Shown piece by piece: positions 41,483 through 50,112 of a DNA stretch of 64,000 nucleotides. Each line of letters starts with the position of its first letter. Position 1 is the stretch's first letter. Below the pieces are notes generated by a model that was not told where the DNA came from, did no database searches, and worked only from the letters and a program-made list of their open reading frames with translations. Source of the DNA: Microbacterium sp. Clip185 (GTDB lineage: Bacteria > Actinomycetota > Actinomycetes > Actinomycetales > Microbacteriaceae). Position numbers and translations under genes: made by a program. The stretch lies in contig NZ_CP117996.1 in NCBI RefSeq assembly GCF_028743715.1, forward strand, positions 558,001 through 622,000, in the 5' to 3' direction.

Positions 41483-43630
41483 GTGGGGATTCAGACGTCC
41501 ATGGATGCGGTGCAGAGCGCTCCGACGATCGTCGATGCGCTGCGCCGCGCCGACGAGCTGGCGTTCGAGGCGGGCCGCGAGCCCGGTGTGCGCTCGTTGC
41601 GTCATCTGGCCGCGGCGCTTGCGAGCGAGGACGACGTGCGCGCGATCGCGGCCGTGCACGCGCTGGGAGCGATGACCGACGAGGAAGCCGGCAGGATGCT
41701 GGCGGCGCTGCTGTCGGACCGCCGTGCGTACGTGCGCGAGCACGCGGCGTGGGCGCTGTCGCAGGGACTGCCGCGGCTCGACGCGGTCGGGCGTCTGATC
41801 GCGATGGTCGCCGCCGGCGGGTTCTCCGCCATGCTCGCCCAGCGCACCCTCGAGGGCTGGTCGGTCCCCTCCGGCGAGGTCCTGGCCGTCGCTCTCGAGG
41901 CCGCGCTCGTGTCCACCGACGACCCCGCCGCCCGGGCGCGCCTGGTCGAGACCCTCGGGCTCGTGCGCGCACCGCTGGCGACGAGACCTCTGCTCGCGAT
42001 CGCCCGCGACGAGGCGGAGGACGACGCGGTGCGCGAAGCCGCCATCGCCGCGCTCGGCCAGCGCCCGGGACACCCCGGCGTCGAGAGCACCCTCGACGAG
42101 CTCATGGCGGGCGCGGGCCGGTTGGCGTCCGTGGCCCGACTGGCGCTGCTCGATCTCGTCCCGCCGCGACCGGACGCGGCCGACGCGCCGCGCACGATCG
42201 CGCAGCTGTTCCTGCATGCCGACATGGACGCGCAGCTGGCGACGGCCGGCGCGGGGGACAACGGCGGCATCGCCACGCTGCTCGTGCGCCTCGGTGACGC
42301 GCTGGTCGCCGACGAGTCGGGACTCGTGGAGCGCGTGATCACTCTCGGACGCGGCAGCGTCGACCAGGCCGCGAGCGACCTCCTGGACGTCGCGGGCACC
42401 CGCGGCGGACACCGCTTCGGGCGTGTGCCCATGGCGGCCTCGCCCGTTCCCTCCGCCGCGGCGTGGGGACTGCGCGTGCAGGCGCGGCGCGGTATCCGCC
42501 GGGTGCTGCGGGCCGCGGGCCGCGTGGACGTGCTGCATCTGCGCATGGCGGATGTGGGAAGCCTCGCGGCGGTCGATGTCGCCCGCGAGCTCGGCATCCC
42601 CACCGTGTTCACGCTGGCACCCGACCCGCACTCCGTGATCACCTCGCTCGAGGAGTCCGGCCAGCTCACCCGCGAAGGCTTCGGCGACGCCGACCTCCGC
42701 GAGCACTACTGGTTCCGTGCCCGGCTCGTGCAGTCGCTGGCGGCGGGCGCCGAACACACCGTGCTCTTTCCCCGGCCCACGCTCGCCGACGACATGAAGC
42801 GGCTGGTCGGTGTGGACATCACCACGCACGCCGAGCGGCACACCGTGGTCGCCGAGGGTGTCGACCTCGCCGTCGTCGACGACGCGGTGTCCCGCGTCGC
42901 CGCATACGGCGCCGAAGGAGAAGCGCCGGAAGGTCTGGCCGAACTCGAGCGGATGCTGGGAGAGCTGCCGGAGGAGCGCCGCGGCCTGCCGCTGCTGGTG
43001 AGCGTCGGGCGCCTCCACCGGGTGAAGGGCATGGCGTCGCTCGTCGAGGCGTGGAGCACCTCCGACGTCGCCGCGCGCGCGAATCTGCTGATCATCGGCG
43101 GCGACCTCACGCATCCGTCCGTCGACGAGCGGGAGCAGCTCGAGCGCATCGACGCGATCGTCCCGCCCGCCGAGCGCGCCACGCGGGGCCTCCTGCTTCC
43201 CGGACACCGCCCGAACGGCGTCACCGCGCTGTGGCTGGCGGCCGCCCGGCTCGGGCTGCCTTCCCTCGCTGCGCCCGGCGGTGTGTACGTCTGCGCGAGC
43301 ATCAAGGAGGAGTTCGGCATCGCCCTGCTCGAGGCGATGGCGACGGGCCTCGTCGTCGTGGCGCCGGATGCCGGCGGCCCCGCCACCTACGTCGAGCCCG
43401 GCCGCACCGGGTTCCTGGCGCCGACCTGGGATCGGGAGCGCTTCGTCGCAGCGATCACCGAGGCGCTCGCCCACGCGGTGATCGATCCGGAGGCGATCGC
43501 TCAGCGCTCGCACGCGATGGTGGCCGAGCGGTTCACCATCCAGGCGATGGCGGCGACCCTCGCCCCGCTGTACCAGGCCGTCGCGTCGCAGAACGAGGAC
43601 CTGGCCCGGCTGGCGGTGCTGCCCTCGTGA
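41483..43630 (+). CDS. HEAT-like repeat domain fused to GT4 glycosyltransferase
   Basis: 715 residues, GTG after GAAGGGAAG. Residues about 1-270 are Ala-rich helical repeats of HEAT/ARM character (RAYVREHAAWALSQG, DDAVREAAIAALGQRP). Residues about 335-700 are a GT-B glycosyltransferase of the GT4 type: PLLVSVGRLHRVKGMASLVEA, LLIIGGDL, and the donor site VCASIKEEFGIALLEAMATGLVVVAPDAGGPATYV. HEAT-GT4 fusions are unusual. It overlaps the next gene by four bases. Acceptor unknown. Confidence 0.88.
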   Translation: MGIQTSMDAVQSAPTIVDALRRADELAFEAGREPGVRSLRHLAAALASEDDVRAIAAVHALGAMTDEEAGRMLAALLSDRRAYVREHAAWALSQGLPRLDAVGRLIAMVAAGGFSAMLAQRTLEGWSVPSGEVLAVALEAALVSTDDPAARARLVETLGLVRAPLATRPLLAIARDEAEDDAVREAAIAALGQRPGHPGVESTLDELMAGAGRLASVARLALLDLVPPRPDAADAPRTIAQLFLHADMDAQLATAGAGDNGGIATLLVRLGDALVADESGLVERVITLGRGSVDQAASDLLDVAGTRGGHRFGRVPMAASPVPSAAAWGLRVQARRGIRRVLRAAGRVDVLHLRMADVGSLAAVDVARELGIPTVFTLAPDPHSVITSLEESGQLTREGFGDADLREHYWFRARLVQSLAAGAEHTVLFPRPTLADDMKRLVGVDITTHAERHTVVAEGVDLAVVDDAVSRVAAYGAEGEAPEGLAELERMLGELPEERRGLPLLVSVGRLHRVKGMASLVEAWSTSDVAARANLLIIGGDLTHPSVDEREQLERIDAIVPPAERATRGLLLPGHRPNGVTALWLAAARLGLPSLAAPGGVYVCASIKEEFGIALLEAMATGLVVVAPDAGGPATYVEPGRTGFLAPTWDRERFVAAITEALAHAVIDPEAIAQRSHAMVAERFTIQAMAATLAPLYQAVASQNEDLARLAVLPS

Positions 43631-44916
43631 GGCTTCTCGTCATCAGCCCGGACTACGCCTCGCACCTGCTCCCGCTCGCGACTCTCGCGACCGCCTGGCA
43701 GGAGCGCGGGCACGAGGTGACCGTGGCGACCGGGCCCGCGACGGCCCCCATCGTCGCGGAGGCCGGATTCGCCCACGTCGAGCTGTCGCTGGGGCGAGGC
43801 GCGAACGCCGGCGTGATGCGCACCGCCCAGCAGCAGGCGGATGAGGCGTCCTCGCTGGAGGGGTTCTTCGCCGCGACGCGCCTGGGCATGGTCGAGACGC
43901 TCACCTACCAGGCGCGCGAGCGGCTGACGGATCTCATGTGGGACCCGGTCGGCCGTGGCCGGCAGACACTGGAGATCATCGATCGGGTGCAGCCCGACCG
44001 CATCCTGGTCGACCACCTCGCCTTCAGCGCCCGCATGGCGATGCAGGCCGCGGGTGTCGCGTACGGCGACGTGGTGCTGGGTCACCCGACCGCCCTGCCG
44101 GTGGCGGGGGAGCTCTACGGCGTGCCGCCGTTCTGGCCCCGCGCCTTCGACCCGGATGCGGCGAGCCTGGCGGCGTTGCGCACGCTGGCGGCGGAGGTGT
44201 CCGAGCGGTTCACCGCGCAGTGGAACGCCGCCGCATCCGAGATCGATCCCGCGGCTCCCGTCGTGGCCGACGCCTTCGCGTCGCACGGTGCGACGGTGCT
44301 CTACAACTACCCGGAGCAGCTCGCCGCCGGCGACGGCCGGGCCATGCCGGCCGGGGTGTTCCTCGGCTCGACGCTGCGTGAGGAGGCCGTCGATGCGTCG
44401 ATCTCCGGGTGGATCGACGAGGGCGAGCCGTACGTGTACGTGAGCTTCGGCAGCTTCCTGTCGGTGCGCGACGACGTGCTGGCCCGTGTCGCCGATGCGC
44501 TGCGCTCGCTCGGCGTGCGCGCCGCGATCGCGACGGGCGCCGCCGACACCTCGGCGTGGGGCGAGATCCCCGCCGACTGGCTCGTGCGCGAATACCTGCC
44601 GCAGGTGCGCCTGCTCGGCTCAGCGGCGGCCGCGATCACCCACGGCGGCAACAACTCCGTCACCGAGGCGTGCGCGCAGGGTGTGCCGCTGGTGGTGCTG
44701 CCGTTCTCGACGGATCAGTTCGCGGGTGCCGCGGCGCTGGAGCGCACGGGAGTGGGCATCGCGTGCGATCCCAACCGCGCGAGCGCGGCCGAGCTCGCCG
44801 ACGCTGTCGCCCGGCAGCTGCGACCGGATGCGGCCAGTCCCGCGCTGCGGGCGCAGATGCGCCGCGACGGCCGTGAGCGCCCCGGGCCGCTCCGGGCCTT
44901 CGACGCGCTGGCCTGA
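43627..44916 (+). CDS. GT1 (UGT/MGT-type) glycosyltransferase
   Basis: 429 residues from the GTG overlapping the previous stop (GTGA). N-terminal LLVISPDYASHLLPLATLAT with HEVTVATGP; donor-site region YVYVSFGSFLSVRDDVLARV, VREYLPQVRLL, AAITHGGNNSVTEACAQGVPLVVLPFSTDQFAGA. Such enzymes move sugars to small lipids, macrolides or carotenoids. Paired with the HEAT-GT4 protein, it may build a glycolipid (inference). Confidence 0.9.
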   Translation: MRLLVISPDYASHLLPLATLATAWQERGHEVTVATGPATAPIVAEAGFAHVELSLGRGANAGVMRTAQQQADEASSLEGFFAATRLGMVETLTYQARERLTDLMWDPVGRGRQTLEIIDRVQPDRILVDHLAFSARMAMQAAGVAYGDVVLGHPTALPVAGELYGVPPFWPRAFDPDAASLAALRTLAAEVSERFTAQWNAAASEIDPAAPVVADAFASHGATVLYNYPEQLAAGDGRAMPAGVFLGSTLREEAVDASISGWIDEGEPYVYVSFGSFLSVRDDVLARVADALRSLGVRAAIATGAADTSAWGEIPADWLVREYLPQVRLLGSAAAAITHGGNNSVTEACAQGVPLVVLPFSTDQFAGAAALERTGVGIACDPNRASAAELADAVARQLRPDAASPALRAQMRRDGRERPGPLRAFDALA

Positions 44917-44926
44917 CTCCCCCGTC

Positions 44927-44967
44927 GTGGCGCCAGCCCGGTGGCGCCAGCCCGTGACGCCAGCCCG
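44927..44967. repeat. Three tandem 14-bp repeats
   Basis: GTGGCGCCAGCCCG at 44927-44940 and 44941-44954, and TGACGCCAGCCCG at 44955-44967. Non-coding, just after the glycosyltransferase stop. Confidence 0.8.
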
Positions 44968-44974
44968 GCGGCGC

Positions 44975-45040
44975 GAGTGAGCATTCGTTCATCGAGTGAG
45001 CATCCGATCGAGTGCTCGTTCGATGAAAGGATGCTCGCTC
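44975..45040. repeat. REP-like inverted repeat between convergent genes
   Basis: GAGTGAGCATTCGTTCATCG (44975-44994) faces the complement of GATGAAAGGATGCTCGCTC (45022-45040); about 18 of 21 positions pair. An internal GAGTGAGCATCC adds an alternative stem. It may act as a bidirectional terminator. Confidence 0.7.
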
Positions 45041-45057
45041 GGCGAGAGTTTTCGGGA

Positions 45058-45738
45058 TCAGGAGATACCGACGAGGCGCGCGATGGCGCCGGGGTCGCTG
45101 GCCGCAGCGCGGTAGAGGCCCATGCGCGCCTCGTTAGCCTCGTAGCCGGCGCCGACGCGCTGCTCTGCGGCGTGGTGCAGCGCGTACACGCGTCCGGTAT
45201 GGCGGCGCGGCGGCTCGCCGAGCACAGCCTGATGGGTGAGGTACCAGGCGGCGTCCTCGAACCCCCATCCGCGAAACGCCTCGTCCTGCCCGCCGTGCGC
45301 GAACCAGGTCTGCGGCGTGGCGACGTAGACGCCGGAGCAGGCGCCCTCGACGTACTGCTCCACCGTGCAGTCGACGAGCGGCGTGCCGGACGCGTACTCG
45401 GCCGAGCCGCTCGCGCCGAGCCAGCGGTACTCGTCATAGGGCAGGTGCACGCGCCCGCTCGTGCGTGCGGCGGCGATCGCGGCGCGCAGCGGCTCCTGCT
45501 CGGGAAGGGTGTCGGCGTCGCCGATCACGACCACGGCGTCCGGATGCGCGGTGCGCATCGCGAGGTTGCGGCACGCGGCGAGCACGAACACGTCGTCGTC
45601 GGTGTCGATCGTGCGCACCGAGGCCTCGGGCAGGTGGGTCTCGTACCAGCGGCGGACGAGGGCGAACGGGGCGCGGCGGGTCGGCGCGTCCCGCCAGGGG
45701 ATCACGACCTCGACGGGGGGAACGAGAGCTGTGGACAT
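45058..45738 (-). CDS. Glycosyltransferase with GT-A fold
   Basis: 226 residues from ATG 45738 (ATG 45756 is an alternative). VEVVIPWRDAP begins a GT-A Rossmann-like domain; VVIGDADTLP is the metal-binding DxD-type motif; YVEGACSGVYVATPQTWFAHGGQDEAFRGWGFEDA matches the galactosyltransferase C-terminal (GT7/GT27-like) acceptor region. Small for the family. Substrate unknown. Confidence 0.82.
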   Translation of the reverse strand: MSTALVPPVEVVIPWRDAPTRRAPFALVRRWYETHLPEASVRTIDTDDDVFVLAACRNLAMRTAHPDAVVVIGDADTLPEQEPLRAAIAAARTSGRVHLPYDEYRWLGASGSAEYASGTPLVDCTVEQYVEGACSGVYVATPQTWFAHGGQDEAFRGWGFEDAAWYLTHQAVLGEPPRRHTGRVYALHHAAEQRVGAGYEANEARMGLYRAAASDPGAIARLVGIS

Positions 45739-45875
45739 CGCGCTCAGCATAAGCATGTTCCGGGCCCCCGCTGACCCCTTGCGCTCACCGGGTTCGGCTC
45801 ACTGGGTTGCTGGCCGCATCCGCCGGTCGTGGGGCGCATCCGTTGGTCGCGGGGCGCCGGGAAGGGCGCGCCTGC

Positions 45876-46682
45876 TCAGTCGCAGATGACGGTGACCCCG
45901 GCGGCGGCGAGGGCCGCGGCAAGGTCGGCGGGCGGGGGAGCGTCGGTGATGAGGTAGTCGGCGCCCTCGAGAGCCGTGACCTGCGCGAAGAGGCGGCGCC
46001 CGAGCTTGGTGGAGTCCGCGAGGATGGCGGTGCGATCGGCGCGCTGGATCATCTCGGCCATCATCGTCGAGTCGCCGAGGTTGGATGCGGAGTATCCGGA
46101 TGCGTCCACGGCGCCCACCGCGACGAAGGCGATGTCCGCGCGGATGTCCACATCCGGGCCGGCCGAGGTCATCGCGAGGGTCACCGGCCCCGTCGTCGCC
46201 TGGGTGATGGTGCGCACGGCGCCGCCGAACACGTACAGGTCGCGGAAGACGCTCGGCGGGATCTCGGCGGGGACCCGCAGGTTGTTCGTGGCGATCGTGA
46301 GGTCGCGGTGGTTGCGCAGCGCGCGGACGAGGGCGAGCACGGTCGTGCCGCCGTTGATCATGAGCACCGCGCCGTCGTCGACGAGCTCGGCGGCGAGCTT
46401 GCCGATCTTCTCCTTCTCGGGCACTTGCATACGCAGGCGCACATCCAGTCCGCGGTCGCGGCCCGGGCCCTCGGAGGCGCTCATCGCGCCGCCGTGCGTG
46501 CGCACGAGCGCGCCCTGGCGATCGAGCTCGTCCAGGTCGCGGCGGATGGTGTCGATCGAGACGCCGAAGTGGGCCGAGAGGTCGGCGACCGTGACCTGTC
46601 CGACCTCCTCCACGTAGGCGGCGAGATCCGCCTTGCGTCCGGCGGGCAGTCGACGGGAGGTGCTTTTGCGCTGCGCGTCCAT
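45876..46682 (-). CDS. DeoR/GlpR-family sugar-operon regulator
   Basis: 268 residues from ATG 46682 (GTG 46709 is less likely). N-terminal DeoR helix-turn-helix: VTVADLSAHFGVSIDTIRRDLDEL and VRTHGGA. The C-terminal sugar-phosphate sensor has MINGGTTVLALVRAL, NNLRVPAEI, GDSTMMAEMI and ADSTKLGRRLFAQV. Divergent from the ABC/aldolase operon it most likely represses; an intermediate such as a ketose phosphate would be the inducer. Confidence 0.92.
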   Translation of the reverse strand: MDAQRKSTSRRLPAGRKADLAAYVEEVGQVTVADLSAHFGVSIDTIRRDLDELDRQGALVRTHGGAMSASEGPGRDRGLDVRLRMQVPEKEKIGKLAAELVDDGAVLMINGGTTVLALVRALRNHRDLTIATNNLRVPAEIPPSVFRDLYVFGGAVRTITQATTGPVTLAMTSAGPDVDIRADIAFVAVGAVDASGYSASNLGDSTMMAEMIQRADRTAILADSTKLGRRLFAQVTALEGADYLITDAPPPADLAAALAAAGVTVICD

Positions 46683-46817
46683 GGCCTCATATCTAGCACA
46701 GGACTGCACAAAACGGCGGAGACAGCCGCACGCATCCGCAACATTTTGGACCGGGAGTCCATCGCGAAACTCCCCAGAATCGCCGTGTTTCGGCGCCTCT
46801 CGTGATCAATCCGTGTC

Positions 46818-46864
46818 TTGACGGGATGCAGGCATCGCTGCATAATCGTGCTTAAACAGGCACG
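46818..46864 (+). promoter_or_regulatory. Sigma-70 promoter and operator of the sugar operon
   Basis: TTGACG (46818-46823), 17 bases, CATAAT (46841-46846): a near-consensus promoter. Directly downstream CGTGC-TTAAACAG-GCACG (46847-46864) is an inverted repeat over the start point, a good place for the DeoR repressor. GCTGCA occurs on both sides of it. A GAGGAG site precedes the ATG at 46913. Confidence 0.75.
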
Positions 46865-46912
46865 AAGCTGCAGAAATCAGCGGAATGCCGCACCATCTCG
46901 AAGAGGAGAGAC

Positions 46913-48208
46913 ATGTCCGCATTCCGGCGAGGACGCCGTACCGCAATCATGCTCATGGGTGTCGCGACAGCGGCGACCACGCTTCTGGCTCTGACGGGCT
47001 GCTCGTCGGGCGGCAGCGGTTCGGGCGACAGCGGCGGCGACGTCACGATCGAATTCGCGCAGTGGTGGGAGCCCGAACTCCCCGACGGCGAGTTCCGCGC
47101 CCTCATGGACGAGTTCGAACAGGCCAACCCCGGCATCAAGGTCGACCTCGTCAGCGGCCCGTACGCATCGACGAAGGAACAGCTCTTCGCCGGCGCCGCA
47201 TCCGGCACGATGCCCGACGTCGTCGGCCTCGACGGCGCATGGGTCAACGACTTCGCCTCCAAGGGCGTCATCACCGACCTCGGTCCGCTGCTGAAGGACG
47301 CCGGCTTCGACGAGAGCGAGCTGGCCGCCCAGATCAAGGTCGACGACAAGACGTACATGATCCCGGTGGTCAACTTCGTCTACCCGATGTTCACCAACGA
47401 CGCCCTGCTCTCGCAGGCGGGAGTCAGCGCACCGCCGTCCACCCGCACCGAGTTCGAGGATGCGGCCAAGAAGATCACGGCCCTCGGCGGCGACGTGCAC
47501 GGCTGGGTGCTGCCGCTCTCGCTCGAGGCGCCGAACGGCGTGCAGAACGACGTCATGTCGTGGGTCTGGGCCTCGGGCGGCACGATGCTCGACGGCGGCA
47601 AGCCCGACCTCACCAACGACGACGTCACGAGCGCCGTCGAGTACATCGGCGACCTGTGGAACGAGGGCGTGATCGCCCCCGGCAGCTTCACCATGAAGGA
47701 ACAGGACAAGGTCGAGGAGTTCACCAACGGTCGGGTCGGCATGATGATCGACTCGCTCGCGCACATCAATCTGATCCGCGAGAACAACCCCGACCTGAAG
47801 TTCTCGATCTCGGCGATCCCCGCCGAGGACGGCTTCACCGGTGAGCGCGGCATCCCTTACGCCTCGTGGGGCATCGGTGTGGCCGAGAACTCGCAGCACA
47901 AGGATGCGGCCGCCAAGCTCGTCTCCTTCCTGATGAGCAAGGACACCAACTCGAAGCTGTCGACGATGGCGAAGGCCTTCCCCGGCAACACCGGCTCGGA
48001 GCCGGACTTCGTGAACGACGACGAGCTGTTCAAGACGGCGTTCGAGATCTACAAGGCCGGCTACCCGGCGAACGAGTTCACGGGCCTCCCCGTGGCCGAG
48101 GACCTCATGCGTCAGCTCGGCGAGCAGCTGCAGTCCGCTCTCGACGGACAGCAGTCCATCCCCGACGCGCTGAAGAAGGCGCAGGAGAGCTGGACGGCGG
48201 AGTTCTGA
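46913..48208 (+). CDS. Sugar ABC transporter substrate-binding lipoprotein
   Basis: 431 residues, family 1 solute-binding protein. Lipobox LTGC with Cys30, a Gly/Ser linker, then IEFAQWWEPELPDGEFRALMDEFEQANPGIKVDLV, PDVVGLDGAWVNDFASKGVI and MMIDSLAHINLI. It captures a sugar or oligosaccharide at the cell surface for the two permeases behind it. First gene of the operon; a perfect hairpin follows. Confidence 0.95.
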   Translation: MSAFRRGRRTAIMLMGVATAATTLLALTGCSSGGSGSGDSGGDVTIEFAQWWEPELPDGEFRALMDEFEQANPGIKVDLVSGPYASTKEQLFAGAASGTMPDVVGLDGAWVNDFASKGVITDLGPLLKDAGFDESELAAQIKVDDKTYMIPVVNFVYPMFTNDALLSQAGVSAPPSTRTEFEDAAKKITALGGDVHGWVLPLSLEAPNGVQNDVMSWVWASGGTMLDGGKPDLTNDDVTSAVEYIGDLWNEGVIAPGSFTMKEQDKVEEFTNGRVGMMIDSLAHINLIRENNPDLKFSISAIPAEDGFTGERGIPYASWGIGVAENSQHKDAAAKLVSFLMSKDTNSKLSTMAKAFPGNTGSEPDFVNDDELFKTAFEIYKAGYPANEFTGLPVAEDLMRQLGEQLQSALDGQQSIPDALKKAQESWTAEF

Positions 48209-48221
48209 TCCCCTTCCGCCA

Positions 48222-48253
48222 CCGGGTGCCGCACCGCGCGGTGCGGCACCCGG
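48222..48253. other. Intercistronic palindrome after the binding-protein gene
   Basis: A perfect 32-base palindrome (CCGGGTGCCGCACCGC and its complement). It lies between the binding protein and first permease gene and probably stabilises the upstream message or limits read-through, so that binding protein exceeds permease. Same layout as the metQ/metN hairpin. Confidence 0.85.
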
Positions 48254-48275
48254 ATACGTCAGGAGTTGACCGAGC

Positions 48276-49205
48276 ATGACACTCAGAACGCTGACCGCGC
48301 CCGACACGGAGACACTCGTCACCGGCCGGCCGCCCGGCAAGAAGCGCCGCCAGCTGCGGCGCACGACGGAGTCGTACGGCTTCCTCGCCCCCACCCTCAT
48401 CCTGCTGTTCATCCTGATGGTCGTGCCGATCGTCATGGTCATCGGCTACTCGCTGCAGGACAGCGCGATCCTCGGACCCCCACCGGAGTTCGTCGGCATC
48501 CAGAACTACCTGACGGTCCTCGGCGACCCGGGCTTCTGGAAGGCGACCGGCAACACGATCTTCTTCAGCGTCGTCAGCGTCGCCGCCCACCTCGTGCTGG
48601 GTCTCGGCTTCGCGATGATGCTCAACAGCCGCCTGCTCGGCGCGCTCACCCGCACGGTCTTCCGCGCCCTCTACGTGCTGCCGTGGCTGTTCACCGCCGC
48701 CGTCATCGCGGTGCTGTGGCGGATGCTGCTCGCACCCAACGGCGTCATCAACTTCCTGCTCAACACGAACATCGAGTGGCTCGCCTCGCCGCAGCTGGCG
48801 CTGGGCACCGTCACCTTCATCAACATCTGGGCGGGCTACCCGTTCTTCATGGTCAGCCTCCTCGCGGGGCTGCAGGGCATCCCGCAGGACCTGTACGAAG
48901 CCGCGACCGTCGACGGCGCGACCGCGTGGCAGCGCTTCTGGAACGTCACCGTTCCGCAGCTGCGTCCGATCATCATCAGCCTCGTGCTGCTGGATCTCAT
49001 CTGGACCTCGCAGCAGTTCGCGCTCATCTGGATGACCACCGGCGGCGGCCCGATCGATGTGACCGAGATGCTCAGCACGTTCACCTACAAGCTCGCCTTC
49101 GCCAAGTACGACTTCTCGCTGGCGGCCACATCCGCCGTGCTCGTGCTGCTCATGTCGATGGTGCTGGCCGTGTTCTACGTGCGCCACCAGAAGGCGAGGG
49201 ACTGA
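48276..49205 (+). CDS. Sugar ABC transporter permease 1
   Basis: 309 residues, six transmembrane helices after a basic N-terminal tail. EAA motif EAATVDGATAWQRFWNVTVPQL is the contact with the ATPase. MalF/UgpA type. It is followed after one base by the second permease gene. Confidence 0.94.
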   Translation: MTLRTLTAPDTETLVTGRPPGKKRRQLRRTTESYGFLAPTLILLFILMVVPIVMVIGYSLQDSAILGPPPEFVGIQNYLTVLGDPGFWKATGNTIFFSVVSVAAHLVLGLGFAMMLNSRLLGALTRTVFRALYVLPWLFTAAVIAVLWRMLLAPNGVINFLLNTNIEWLASPQLALGTVTFINIWAGYPFFMVSLLAGLQGIPQDLYEAATVDGATAWQRFWNVTVPQLRPIIISLVLLDLIWTSQQFALIWMTTGGGPIDVTEMLSTFTYKLAFAKYDFSLAATSAVLVLLMSMVLAVFYVRHQKARD

Positions 49206-49206
49206 C

Positions 49207-50052
49207 ATGTCGATGACCACCGCTTCGCGCACGCGTCTCGCACGCACCCTGTTGCTCGTCGGCCTCGTGGCCGGTGCCGTGTTCGCCGCAGGTCCGGTGC
49301 TCTGGATGCTGTCGAGCTCGTTCAAGCCCAACACGCAGATCTTCGAGAGCCCGCCGCGACTGGTGACCGACGCGTTCTCGTTCGACGCCTACGTCAAGAT
49401 CTTCACCAACGCCGAGACGATGCGGTTCTTCCTGAACAGCTACATCGTCGCCGGAGCCGTGACGATCCTGACCCTGCTGGTCGCGATCCAGGCGGCGTAC
49501 GCGTTCAGCCGCTTCGACTTCCGCGGCAAGCGGGTGCTCAACGTCATCATCGTCAGCGTCCAGGCTGTCCCGCCGATCACGCTGCTGATCCCGTACTTCG
49601 GTCTGATGGTCGCCCTGGGGCTGTACAACACCTACCCGGGCCTCATCTTCACCTACATGGTGTTCACGCTGCCCTACGCGATCATCATGATGACGGGGTA
49701 CTTCAACACCCTGCCGCGCGAGCTCGACGAGGCCGTGCGCGTCGACGGAGCGGGCTCGTTCACCGCGCTGTGGCGCGTGCTGGTGCCGATCTCGGTACCG
49801 GGCATCGTCTCGGTCGGCATCTACACGTTCATGATCGCGTGGAACGAGTACCTGTTCGCCCTGACCCTGACCCGCACGACCGACATGCGCACGGTGCCGA
49901 TCGGCATCCAGCTGCTCATGGGTCAGCACTCGTACGAGTGGAACCAGATCATGGCGATGAGCATCCTCGGCTCGATCCCGGTGCTGATCCTCTTCCTCGT
50001 GCTGCAGCGCTTCTTCATCAGCGGCCTCACGGCCGGCTCGGTCAAGAGCTGA
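49207..50052 (+). CDS. Sugar ABC transporter permease 2
   Basis: 281 residues, six helices, MalG/UgpE type, with EAA motif DEAVRVDGAGSFTALWRVLVP and the N-terminal GPVLWMLSSSFKPNTQI. It forms a heterodimer with permease 1. No ATPase gene is in this operon, so a shared MsiK-like ATPase encoded elsewhere is expected. Confidence 0.94.
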   Translation: MSMTTASRTRLARTLLLVGLVAGAVFAAGPVLWMLSSSFKPNTQIFESPPRLVTDAFSFDAYVKIFTNAETMRFFLNSYIVAGAVTILTLLVAIQAAYAFSRFDFRGKRVLNVIIVSVQAVPPITLLIPYFGLMVALGLYNTYPGLIFTYMVFTLPYAIIMMTGYFNTLPRELDEAVRVDGAGSFTALWRVLVPISVPGIVSVGIYTFMIAWNEYLFALTLTRTTDMRTVPIGIQLLMGQHSYEWNQIMAMSILGSIPVLILFLVLQRFFISGLTAGSVKS

Positions 50053-50112
50053 CCCGCACCACACGTTTGTTCCCGACGTCCTGTCACCCACCCCACTCAA
50101 GGAGAATCCATC

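Noticed and set aside
42463-43626. Upstream extension of the GT1 gene
   Set aside because: It is the shifted frame of the HEAT-GT4 gene; the GT1 homology begins at GTG 43627.
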